Shown here: positions 1 to 5,487 of the stretch, piece by piece
Layout: the number at the start of each line of letters is the position of its first letter
Position numbering within the stretch: the stretch's first letter is position 1
Assembly: GCA_029251065.1 (NCBI GenBank)
Contig: JAQXEB010000291.1
Span: 1 to 5,687, forward strand
Source: Luminiphilus sp.
Lineage (GTDB): Bacteria; Pseudomonadota; Gammaproteobacteria; Pseudomonadales; Halieaceae
DNA: 5,687 nucleotides
Direction of reading: 5' to 3'
Made by a program: the position numbers and the translations under genes
Notes under the pieces: generated by a model
Databases searched by the model: none
What the model was told of the DNA's origin: nothing
Seen by the model: only the letters and a program-made list of their open reading frames with translations

Positions 1-1
1 T

Positions 2-1093
2 TGTAAGCCCATAGGCGTCATTGGCGCACTGTCACCCTCTACAAACCCAGAGGCAACACCGGTCATCAAAGGCATCAATGCGGTAAAAGGGCGCAACGCC
101 ATCGTCATCGCACCACACCCGCGAGCCAAGTTCATCAACATGACAATCGTTAATAAGATGCGTGATGCCCTCGTTAAAATGGGAGCGCCGGCTGACTTAG
201 TTCAGACCATGGCACAACCGTCGATTGAGAAGACCGAAGCCTTGATGAAGCAGTGTGACTTTATACTCGCAACCGGCGGGCCGGGCATGGTGACCGCGGC
301 CTACTCCAGTGGCACTCCCGCTCTGGGCGTTGGTGCAGGGAACGCGGTCATTACGGTTGATGACACGGCAGATCTTGTGGACGCCGCAGAGAAAATTCGG
401 ATCTCAAAGACGCTGGATTTAGCGGCGTCGTGCTCGGCGGACAACTCGGTCATCGTACTCGAGACGGTTTACGACAGCCTCCTGAATCATCTCATCGCCG
501 AAGGCGGGCATGTTGTCTCAAAAGACGAGGCTGATCAGATCGCAGCGGTGCTGTGGGATAACGGTGCACTCAACACAGCAGCTGTCGTTAAACAGCCGCA
601 AGTGCTTGCGCAAATGTCCGGCTTCGCGATCCCGGACGACCGAAAATTCATCATTGTCCCTTACGACGGCGTAGGGCCAGAGCACCCGTTTTCGGGCGAA
701 AAGCTCTCTGCAGTCATGGCGCTCTACAAGGTCGCTGACATTCACGAGGCGGTCGCACTGACCAACGCGATTCAAGAATACCAAGGCATGGGTCACTCGT
801 GTGGCATCTACTCAAACAGTGACGACAACATACTGACGCTGGCCAATGGCACCAAAACGTCACGGGTGATGGTGAACCAGCCTCAGGCGGCATCCAACAG
901 CGGCAATCTTTGGAATGGCATGCGCCAAACGTTCTCTCTTGGCTGTGGTAGCTGGGGGGGCAACTCGACGAACGAAAATATTAACTGGCGGCACCTCGTC
1001 AACGTCACCTGGGTATCAAAACCGCTCAAACAGGCTAAGGTCCTCCCGAGCGATGACGAGCTCTTCGGTCAGGTCATCGCGAAGTTGGGATGA
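2..1093 (+). CDS. CoA-acylating aldehyde dehydrogenase, sulfoacetaldehyde dehydrogenase-like (5' end outside window)
   Basis: Only the C-terminal 363 residues are visible; the frame is open from base 2, so the first in-frame ATG (140) is internal and about 100 N-terminal residues are missing. The product should oxidise an aldehyde to its acyl-CoA with NAD(P)+ in the cytoplasm. Seen directly: an early PIGVIGALSPSTNP segment and APHPRAK, typical of the EutE/AdhE/SauS branch; the nucleotide-binding stretch ATGGPGMVTAAYSSG; GVGAGN; the catalytic cysteine in AASCSADNSVIV (TGC at 431-433); FSGEKLSAVMALY; and a C-terminal LGCGSWGGNSTNENINW. The SCS(A)(D/E)NS active site and GCGSWGGNS end fit acylating sulfoacetaldehyde dehydrogenase (SauS), which acts in taurine/isethionate-type sulfonate breakdown; this substrate is inferred. 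Other acylating aldehyde or succinate-semialdehyde dehydrogenases share these motifs. There is no C-terminal iron alcohol dehydrogenase domain, so it is not full AdhE. Family is sure, substrate is not. Confidence 0.9.
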   Translation, partial: CKPIGVIGALSPSTNPEATPVIKGINAVKGRNAIVIAPHPRAKFINMTIVNKMRDALVKMGAPADLVQTMAQPSIEKTEALMKQCDFILATGGPGMVTAAYSSGTPALGVGAGNAVITVDDTADLVDAAEKIRISKTLDLAASCSADNSVIVLETVYDSLLNHLIAEGGHVVSKDEADQIAAVLWDNGALNTAAVVKQPQVLAQMSGFAIPDDRKFIIVPYDGVGPEHPFSGEKLSAVMALYKVADIHEAVALTNAIQEYQGMGHSCGIYSNSDDNILTLANGTKTSRVMVNQPQAASNSGNLWNGMRQTFSLGCGSWGGNSTNENINWRHLVNVTWVSKPLKQAKVLPSDDELFGQVIAKLG

Positions 1094-1106
1094 ACTCAGG
1101 TGATCT

Positions 1107-1134
1107 GAGAGGCATCGAAACTGCCTCTCTTTCC
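1107..1134 (+). terminator. Rho-independent terminator after the aldehyde dehydrogenase
   Basis: A perfect 8-bp stem, GAGAGGCA (1107-1114) with TGCCTCTC (1122-1129), encloses a 7-nt loop and is followed by TTTCC. It starts 13 nt after the stop codon. The U-tract is short, so termination may be incomplete. Its position also argues against the globin gene starting at GTG 1136, immediately behind it. Confidence 0.65.
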
Positions 1135-1198
1135 AGTGTTTGAGAATTCTCGTCGGTCACACCGTACTCGCCTCCAAAGGACACTGTCGATATTCTAC

Positions 1199-1205
1199 AA
1201 GGAAG
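1199..1205 (+). promoter_or_regulatory. Ribosome binding site that favours the GTG 1217 start
   Basis: AAGGAAG lies 11 nt before GTG 1217. The alternative in-frame GTG at 1136 has only terminator sequence in front and no purine-rich motif. Spacing is a little long, so this is good but not perfect support. Confidence 0.5.
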
Positions 1206-1216
1206 TCAAAATTAGC

Positions 1217-1645
1217 GTGAGCAGCGACGAAGAAATTGAGCAGATCTCACTGTCCTTGGCCCTGTACGCTGAGCGCATTGGAGACATGGTCCCTTTTGTT
1301 TATGACCGCTTTTTCGAGCTCGATAAAAACGCAAAAACGTTAATGGAGTACTCCGATGAGCACATGCGCGGGCGCATGTTCGCATCAGTGCTGGAGCTCT
1401 TTATGTCCGATGAGCATCTCGATGCCGGCGGCTACTTAGATTGGGAACTGGACAACCATCTACGCGCGTATGGGGCAACGCCTGCCATGTATGAGACATT
1501 CTTTGAGAGCGTCGTGACGACATTGGCCGAGGGTTTGGCCGATGACTGGAGCGAGCGTTGGAGCCAAGCCTGGCGAGGTCGCCTGGCCCGTATAATGGAA
1601 CACGTACGGGGTTATGAATCGCGGCTGCCAGAGTTAAATGCTTAG
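1217..1645 (+). CDS. Single-domain bacterial globin
   Basis: The 142-residue product has the length and pattern of a single-domain globin (haem protein that binds O2, NO or CO, or senses them). Helix-like segments run IGDMVPFVYDRFFELD (A/B helices), then GRMFASVLELF (E helix), then LDNHLRAYGATPAMYETFF. The His in this last string (residue 81) fits the proximal F8 haem ligand, because the H..(Y)G..P..Y spacing is that of globins and flavohaemoglobins. At the distal E7 position, aligned by eye, there is Arg or Met, not His or Gln. The C-terminal helix contains WSQAWRGRLARIMEHV. There is no FAD/NAD reductase domain, so it is not a flavohaemoglobin. An alternative GTG at 1136 would give 169 residues, but it lacks a ribosome site, abuts the terminator, and the extra 27 basic residues look non-conserved. 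It is convergent with the BLUF gene. Exact role is unknown; a globin-fold sensor is another possibility. Confidence 0.8.
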   Translation: MSSDEEIEQISLSLALYAERIGDMVPFVYDRFFELDKNAKTLMEYSDEHMRGRMFASVLELFMSDEHLDAGGYLDWELDNHLRAYGATPAMYETFFESVVTTLAEGLADDWSERWSQAWRGRLARIMEHVRGYESRLPELNA

Positions 1646-1683
1646 TTAAAAGACCACGGGAGGACTGCGGCTTAAGTATCTTT

Positions 1684-1716
1684 CTAAGACGTTACGGCAT
1701 CAGCCGCTAAGACGTT
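1684..1716. repeat. Pair of 10-bp direct repeats between convergent globin and BLUF genes
   Basis: CTAAGACGTT occurs exactly at 1684-1693 and 1707-1716, 23 bp apart centre to centre; the second copy includes the BLUF stop codon. A small CGGC/GCCG hairpin (1695-1706) lies between them, and GCGGCT (1667-1672) can pair with AGCCGC (1702-1707) across a long loop. This may form a weak bidirectional termination region, but there is no strong stem plus U-tract on either strand. Confidence 0.35.
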
Positions 1717-2165
1717 TTCTCGAGCCGATCCAGCAGGAGTTGAAGCGCGGCGATGCTTTTTTCGTCATGCGCTGTTTCAAGCGCATCGCGAAGCACCTCT
1801 TGAATGTCGTTCGTATCGACGAGCTCCATATCCCAGGTCGGGAAAATTCGCTCACGAATCTCCTCGTCGGAACTCAGAATCGCCATCTTTTCATGGCGTG
1901 AATCCGCTTCAATACGACTTACCAGTTCTAAAACTTTAGACTTGGGACCCTCGATCCACTGGAAAAACACACCCGCTCCGAATACCAAAATTCCGGTAAT
2001 TCCTAGTATTGGATTAAAGCGCCGTGCAGTCGCGATAATGGCGTCAACATCCGCTTGTTCAATACCCGGGCTTACTTGACTGCAGTAGACAAGGTTAAAG
2101 AGCAGGTACTCCTCCAAAGCATCTTTGGGTTCATCGAGCGACGCAGACTTTGATAGTTCGTTCAT
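1707..2165 (-). CDS. BLUF-domain blue-light photoreceptor protein
   Basis: The 152-residue product is a short BLUF protein: an FAD-binding blue-light sensor with about 20 residues before the domain and a helical tail of about 35 residues after it. No output enzyme domain (such as EAL) is attached, so it should signal by protein-protein contact in the cytoplasm. Family residues are all present, numbered from ATG 2165: the flavin-switch Tyr27 in LVYCSQ, Asn51 in ARRFNPILGITG, Gln69 in FFQWIEGP, and Trp111/Met113 in FPTWDMEL. RIEADSRHEKMAIL matches the usual 'RI..D.RH' helix. The start is uncertain: TTG 2195 would add 10 residues but has no ribosome site, while ATG 2165 has a weak AGGG about 12 nt upstream. 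The partner cannot be deduced from the neighbours; the convergent gene is a globin. Family assignment is very firm, role unknown. Confidence 0.93.
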   Translation of the reverse strand: MNELSKSASLDEPKDALEEYLLFNLVYCSQVSPGIEQADVDAIIATARRFNPILGITGILVFGAGVFFQWIEGPKSKVLELVSRIEADSRHEKMAILSSDEEIRERIFPTWDMELVDTNDIQEVLRDALETAHDEKSIAALQLLLDRLEKTS

Positions 2166-2459
2166 GGCATCACAGTACCCTGCCGTACAACGCAAACAAA
2201 AGGAATAATTGAGGAATTAGCAACTAATGAAGCCAAGAGCTGTGTATTTCTGCTGTGTTCATTGGCTTGGGCGACAAACTTCGTGAATCGGGGGTGGCCT
2301 TTGAGCCATTTGTGCAACACTCGACAATCAACCGCCCGACGCTAGGGAGGCAACGAATACGGAACAGGCAGAAAGCGCATTCGAAATACCCGCCAAAGAG
2401 CAGTACTTTCGTGAGCTAAAGCAGACCCCGGTCCTTTCTTTACCAGCGATCGGGATGTC
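2166..2459. other. Spacer without a convincing gene; possible decayed sequence
   Basis: No ORF here has a start with a ribosome site and recognisable protein features. Several frames are open for 50-60 codons without good starts. On the plus strand, GTG 2255 to TAA 2419 gives 54 codons (GLGDKLRESGVAFEPF...). On the minus strand, the stretch from 2341 down to 2162, after a TAG stop, contains VLHKWLKGHPRF (2285-2320), which faintly recalls the WL..HPR..F segment of IS630-type DDE transposases. The promoter of the BLUF gene must lie in the left part; the best -35/-10 pairs found are too weak to annotate. A 7-bp inverted repeat, AAGCCAA/TTGGCTT, lies around 2229-2269. Confidence 0.4.
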
Positions 2460-2514
2460 TCAATTGGCGCTTTGAGCCTCTTTAGACGTCTCGTAATTGA
2501 CACTTTGCGCCTCT
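2454..2514. repeat. Two imperfect tandem copies of a ~28-bp unit, 33-bp period
   Basis: The cores AATTGGCGCTTTGAGCCTCT (2462-2481) and AATTGACACTTTGCGCCTCT (2495-2514) differ at three of 20 positions. Each is preceded by GA(T/C)GTCTC (2454-2461 and 2485-2492), with a 2-nt GT insertion in the second copy. Read on the minus strand, the 33-bp period is 11 codons and lies in frame inside the small Cys-rich ORF, giving EAQSVN and EAQSAN. The look of the unit (CAAAGTGTCAATT / CAAAGCGCCAATT on the minus strand) is also like the multiple terminal repeats of IS21-family insertion sequences; that resemblance is from memory. Confidence 0.7.
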
Positions 2515-2567
2515 ACTGGCTGAGCGCTACACGTCTGCTTGCAAGATTGCGTACAACCACATGTCAT
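2460..2567 (-). CDS. Small Cys-rich protein downstream of recQ (hypothetical, 35 aa)
   Basis: An ATG 2567 to TGA 2460 reading frame gives 35 residues. The N-terminus MTCGCTQSCKQTC holds four cysteines at 3, 5, 9 and 13 (C-x-C-x3-C-x3-C). The rest is polar, with no cysteine and a short internal repeat (EAQSVN/EAQSAN). It has no signal peptide or membrane segment. The start is preceded at ideal distance by the strongest ribosome site in the window and sits 32 bp behind the recQ stop on the same strand, so it would be co-transcribed with recQ. The clustered cysteines suggest metal or thiol binding, but I do not recognise a family and the length is below usual annotation limits. The repeat could instead be an insertion-sequence end, in which case the ORF may be chance. 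It is plausible, not proven. Confidence 0.45.
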   Translation of the reverse strand: MTCGCTQSCKQTCSAQPVEAQSVNYETSKEAQSAN

Positions 2568-2572
2568 ACTAC

Positions 2573-2580
2573 TCACCTTT
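2573..2580 (-). promoter_or_regulatory. Strong Shine-Dalgarno for the small Cys-rich ORF
   Basis: On the minus strand AAAGGTGA ends 5 nt before ATG 2567. AGGTGA is a six-base perfect complement to the 16S rRNA 3' end at a good spacing. This is the main reason for treating the 35-codon frame as a candidate gene. An in-frame GTG three codons upstream overlaps this motif and is unlikely to be the start. Confidence 0.5.
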
Positions 2581-2599
2581 GGTAGAGGTCGACCGAGTT

Positions 2600-4417
2600 T
2601 CAACTCAACTCTTTAATAACTGACATGAATTGCTCGCCGTAGTCCTCACATTTTTTAGGCCCTACTCCATCAATCGCAAGAAATTGAGCCGTGTTAAGCG
2701 GTCGGTCTTTGCACATGGCGATTAAAGCCCGATCATTGAAAATAACAAATGCGGGAACGCTTTTCTCGTCAGCCAAAGATTTTCGGAGCGCTCGTAGCGC
2801 CTCCCATAGAGTCTTGTCATGCGAAGCGATAGGGGAAGTTGTATTGGAAAGCTCTCTTTTCTTAGCAGATCTTGCTCCCCCTTCAGCCGCGAAGCCGCGG
2901 TCCTTCCTGAACTCGAGTTTGACTTCACCCTTTAAGACATCTCGCGATTCCTGAGTCAACTTAAGCGCCCCATGTCCTTCAACATCAACACGAAGCACAC
3001 CTTTGGCAACAAGCTGACGGAGGACTGATCTCCATTCGTTTGGTCCAATAGAGGAACCAACACCAAACGTAGGCAAATTATGATGATCGAACTGAATTAT
3101 TCGATCCGTAAGCTTACCCAGGAGTACGTCGATTACGTAGTTCGCACCAAACATTTGCCCGGTGCGAAAGACCGCGGACAGCGCCATTTGTCCAGCCTGG
3201 GTTCCATCCCATGTTTCAGGGGGATTGATGCAATTATCGCACCGCCCACACGGATCACTCACTCTTTCGCCAAAATACTCAAGCACAACATTACGTCTGC
3301 AGGAACTGACTTCACATAAACCCAGCATCGTATTTAACCGACGCCATTCCACCCGCTTAAAATCGTCATTTGCCTCGGACTCCATAAGCCGTTGCCGAAT
3401 CCACGCTACGTCCTGAAACCCATAAACCATCCATGCGTCTGCCTTCAGCCCGTCTCGACCCGCTCTACCCGTCTCTTGATAATAAGACTCAATGCTTTTG
3501 GGCATATCCAGATGAGCGACGAATCGAACGTCAGGCTTATCAATTCCCATTCCGAACGCAATCGTAGCGACCATGACGATAGAGTCTTCATCCAGAAACC
3601 GACGTTGATTAACAAGCCTTGCGTCGGAAGACATACCCGCGTGATAGGCCAGTGCCTTAATACCTTTGCTCTCTAACCAACTGGCGGTCTCCTCTACACG
3701 CTTTCGACTGCTGCAATAGACTATCCCCGCAGCGCCCAGGTGGTGACCGTGGATGAACGCAAGAAGTTGCTTACGCGCGTCTTTCTTCTCAAGAATGTTG
3801 TAGTGAATATTGGGCCGATCGAAGCTGCTAACGAACTGATTAGATTGGCCCAGGTGCAACCTGTCCACGATCTCTTGTCTGGTCGTAGGATCCGCTGTTG
3901 CAGTAAGTGCAATGCGGGGAACACTTGGAAATAGCTCACACAACATTTCCAGCCGCAGGTAATCCTCACGAAAATCATGTCCCCATTGCGAGACACAATG
4001 CGCCTCATCTATTGCGAACAAGTTAATTTCGACACTCTGAAGCAACTCAATAGTGCGCTTTTGCACTAAGCGCTCGGGAGCAACGTAAAGCAGGTCTAAC
4101 GTTCCAGCGCGCAAAGCCTGCTCAATCTGAGTGACTGTTTGATAATCGACAGTGGAGTTCAGGAACTCTGCGCTCACACCTAAGCTTTTCAGAGCATCCA
4201 CCTGGTCCTGCATCAGTGCGATCAGGGGTGATACGACGACACCACACCCACTGCGAACTATGGCAGGCACTTGATAGCAGATGCTTTTCCCACCCCCTGT
4301 GGGCATCAACGCAAGTGCATTTTCACCCGAACTCACAGCATTAATAATCTCATGCTGGAGCGGTCTAAAGCGCTCATAGCCGAATACAGTTTTTAGGACT
4401 TCGCTCGGATTACTCAT
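2600..4417 (-). CDS. recQ: ATP-dependent DNA helicase RecQ
   Basis: RecQ is a 3'-5' DNA helicase of the RecF recombination pathway that also suppresses illegitimate recombination. The 605-residue product is close to the 609 of E. coli RecQ and colinear with it. Domains from ATG 4417: motif 0 FGYERFRPLQ (12-21); Walker A MPTGGGKS (38-45); DEAH box (137-140) within AIDEAHCVSQWGHDFR; TATA motif III (172-175); SFDRPNIHY; FGMGIDKP; motif VI QETGRAGRDG (314-323). Zinc-site cysteines are at 373, 390, 393 and 396 (CGRCDNC), followed by the RQC winged helix to about 495, a Lys/Ser-rich linker, and an HRDC domain from about 533 to the end (LRKSLADEKSVPAFVIFND, IDGVGPKK). All catalytic and zinc residues are present. 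An alternative GTG at 4426 would add three residues; neither start has a strong ribosome site. The downstream 35-codon ORF may share its transcript. Confidence 0.98.
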   Translation of the reverse strand: MSNPSEVLKTVFGYERFRPLQHEIINAVSSGENALALMPTGGGKSICYQVPAIVRSGCGVVVSPLIALMQDQVDALKSLGVSAEFLNSTVDYQTVTQIEQALRAGTLDLLYVAPERLVQKRTIELLQSVEINLFAIDEAHCVSQWGHDFREDYLRLEMLCELFPSVPRIALTATADPTTRQEIVDRLHLGQSNQFVSSFDRPNIHYNILEKKDARKQLLAFIHGHHLGAAGIVYCSSRKRVEETASWLESKGIKALAYHAGMSSDARLVNQRRFLDEDSIVMVATIAFGMGIDKPDVRFVAHLDMPKSIESYYQETGRAGRDGLKADAWMVYGFQDVAWIRQRLMESEANDDFKRVEWRRLNTMLGLCEVSSCRRNVVLEYFGERVSDPCGRCDNCINPPETWDGTQAGQMALSAVFRTGQMFGANYVIDVLLGKLTDRIIQFDHHNLPTFGVGSSIGPNEWRSVLRQLVAKGVLRVDVEGHGALKLTQESRDVLKGEVKLEFRKDRGFAAEGGARSAKKRELSNTTSPIASHDKTLWEALRALRKSLADEKSVPAFVIFNDRALIAMCKDRPLNTAQFLAIDGVGPKKCEDYGEQFMSVIKELS

Positions 4418-4660
4418 ATTAGTCACAAAGGTTACTGCCCCTGCACGCCTGGGCCTAAAATAGAGCCCCTTACAACTTCAATTACACGAAAGGCCGCGTG
4501 GGTTCTGCAGATTGACCACCCATTCCTCTAAGCTGGCCTTCATGACCTTTAACTGTTTCATCCACACAAGTGGCTGGGTAATTTTTGGGCAACAAAACCA
4601 CGAAAAAACGTAATAAAATCAGAAATTTTTAGGGATACAGACCATTACCGAGAAGCGGTC
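4418..4660. other. recQ upstream region
   Basis: This 240-bp gap lies between the tRNA-Pro terminator and recQ, so it should hold the recQ promoter, but no -35/-10 pair close to consensus is visible. The part near 4570-4640 is AT-rich with A/T runs. A TATTTT hexamer on the minus strand near 4450 is a weak -10 candidate. A 27-codon minus-strand frame (4561 to 4478, beginning MKQLKVMKASLEEW) has no ribosome site and is not called a gene. Confidence 0.5.
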
Positions 4661-4679
4661 AAAAACTGCTTAGGCAGTT
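4661..4679 (-). terminator. Rho-independent terminator of tRNA-Pro
   Basis: On the minus strand AACTGC-CTAA-GCAGTT forms a 6-bp stem with a 4-nt loop and runs straight into TTT, giving five consecutive T counting the stem end. It lies about 32 nt past the tRNA CCA end and would close the pheT-ihfA-merR-tRNA transcript. Confidence 0.75.
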
Positions 4680-4710
4680 GTTATAGCCAGCCGCATTATG
4701 CTGAAAAAGA

Positions 4711-4787
4711 TGGTCGGGACGGCAGGATTTGAACCTGCGACCACCACACCCCCAGTGTGGTGCGCTACCAGACTGCGCTACGCCCCG
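4711..4787 (-). tRNA. tRNA-Pro (anticodon GGG)
   Basis: A 77-nt cloverleaf on the minus strand. The acceptor 5' CGGGGCG pairs with 3' CGTCCCG (one G-U), with C1-G72, the identity pair of bacterial tRNA-Pro. The D arm contains GTAGCGCAGTCTGGTAGCGC. The anticodon stem CCACA/TGTGG has loop CTGGGGG, with anticodon GGG at 4751-4753, reading CCC/CCU. The T arm is GCAGG-TTCAAAT-CCTGC. CCA is encoded (4711-4713). A tRNA-Pro gene at the end of the pheT-ihfA-merR block is the arrangement known from Pseudomonas. Confidence 0.97.
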
Positions 4788-4797
4788 AACGGCGCGA

Positions 4798-4803
4798 AGT
4801 ATA
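4798..4803 (-). promoter_or_regulatory. Likely -10 element of the tRNA-Pro promoter
   Basis: On the minus strand TATACT lies 10 nt before the tRNA 5' end and is followed by the GC-rich discriminator TCGCGCC, as expected for stable-RNA promoters under stringent control. The -35 region, 16-18 nt upstream (TTCCCT-like), is poor. Read-through from merR is also possible because no terminator lies between them. Confidence 0.55.
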
Positions 4804-4828
4804 CGGGTATTCAATGCGTTAGGGAATG

Positions 4829-5188
4829 TTAGTCGCCGAGTTTGAGCAGCGACTTTGCTGCTTCCAAATCGTTTAAGCAATCTCGAACGGTCGACATGAC
4901 ATCAACAGGGCTTGGGCCATCTTCACAAGTCAGTCTCTGTCGAGCGCCGCCAATCGTGTAACCCTCTTCGTAGAGAAGACCTCTAATCGCCCGCACCAAC
5001 TCCACATCGCCGCGTTTGTAATATCGACGATTACCCCGACGCTTAACGGGTTTGAGTTGTGGGAATTCGGCTTCCCAGTAACGAAGCACGTGCGGTTTTA
5101 CAGCACACAATCCACTCACTTCACCAATGGTGAAATAGCGTTTTCCAGGAATAGGCGGTAGTTCGTTGTTGTGTGTTGGCTCAAGCAT
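4829..5188 (-). CDS. MerR-family transcriptional regulator (ihfA-linked)
   Basis: The 119-residue DNA-binding protein is the MerR-type regulator that follows ihfA in many gammaproteobacteria. From residue 18 the pattern is the MerR winged helix: YFTIGEVSGLCAVKPHVLRYWE (helix-turn-helix, with the signature LRYWE ending near 39), then the wing RRGNRRYYKRGDVELV (50-65), and a helix with LLYEEGYTIGGARQRL. The C-terminal part is only about 30 residues (dimerisation helix), without a cysteine metal site or drug-binding domain, so no effector can be assigned. ATG 5188 overlaps the ihfA stop by 8 nt (ATGCTTGA), which implies translational coupling, with GAGAAG as a possible ribosome site. Target genes are unknown. 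Confidence 0.93.
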   Translation of the reverse strand: MLEPTHNNELPPIPGKRYFTIGEVSGLCAVKPHVLRYWEAEFPQLKPVKRRGNRRYYKRGDVELVRAIRGLLYEEGYTIGGARQRLTCEDGPSPVDVMSTVRDCLNDLEAAKSLLKLGD

Positions 5189-5480
5189 CGTTCTGCATCT
5201 TCTCTACCCGGGCTTTGAGCTTCTGGCCAGGTTTGAAGGTGACGACACGTCTTGCGGAAATAGGGATCTCTTCGCCTGTTTTTGGATTACGGCCAGGACG
5301 CGAGCCTTTATCACGAAGATCAAAGTTACCAAAACCCGAAAGCTTCACCTGCTCGTTATTTTCGAGACAGATTCGGATCTCCTCAAAGAACTGCTCTACC
5401 AGCTCTTTCGCCTCGCGTTTATTAAGACCCAACTCCTCAAAGAGTTTCTCGGCCATTTCTGATTTCGTTAGTGCGGACAT
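5181..5480 (-). CDS. ihfA: Integration host factor subunit alpha
   Basis: IHF-alpha pairs with IHF-beta to bend DNA sharply at specific sites, acting in nucleoid structure, recombination, replication and transcription. The 99-residue product has the normal length and the full HU/IHF fold: MSALTKSEMAEKLFEELGLN (helical body), VKLSGFGNFDLRDK (beta saddle), and the arm GRNPKTGEEIPI, with the intercalating proline at residue 66, then RRVVTFKPGQKLK. The pattern PGRNPKTGEEIPI and the pheT linkage point to the alpha rather than beta subunit or HU. It starts 7 nt after the pheT stop, so it is in the same operon, and overlaps merR at its 3' end. A consensus IHF core site lies upstream in pheT. Confidence 0.98.
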   Translation of the reverse strand: MSALTKSEMAEKLFEELGLNKREAKELVEQFFEEIRICLENNEQVKLSGFGNFDLRDKGSRPGRNPKTGEEIPISARRVVTFKPGQKLKARVEKMQNDA

Positions 5481-5487
5481 AGTGTTA

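Noticed and set aside
140..1093. ATG 140 as the true start of the aldehyde dehydrogenase
   Set aside because: The frame is open to the window edge and the upstream residues (PIGVIGALSPSTNP, APHPRAK) are conserved family sequence, so this ATG is internal.
1136..1216. GTG 1136 as the globin start
   Set aside because: It directly follows the terminator, has no ribosome site, and adds 27 basic residues before a normal globin N-terminus; GTG 1217 is preferred but not proven.
2255..2419. 54-codon plus-strand frame from GTG 2255 in the BLUF-recQ spacer
   Set aside because: It has no ribosome site, no recognised domain and a basic low-information C-terminal half; overlapping frames are equally open.
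2424..2448. GACC/GGTC hairpin followed by CTTTCTTT as a terminator
   Set aside because: The loop would be only 2 nt or the stem 3 bp, with a bulge needed to extend it, and no plus-strand gene precedes it.
3080..4008. Several 60-95-codon frames on both strands inside recQ
   Set aside because: They overlap highly conserved RecQ coding sequence and show no protein motifs of their own.
4478..4561. 27-codon minus-strand ORF (begins MKQLKVMKASLEEW) in the recQ upstream region
   Set aside because: There is no Shine-Dalgarno, no recognisable motif, and an ORF of this length is expected by chance.
4659..4880. 73-codon minus-strand frame across the tRNA
   Set aside because: It runs through the tRNA-Pro gene and the end of merR in another frame, so it is a shadow.
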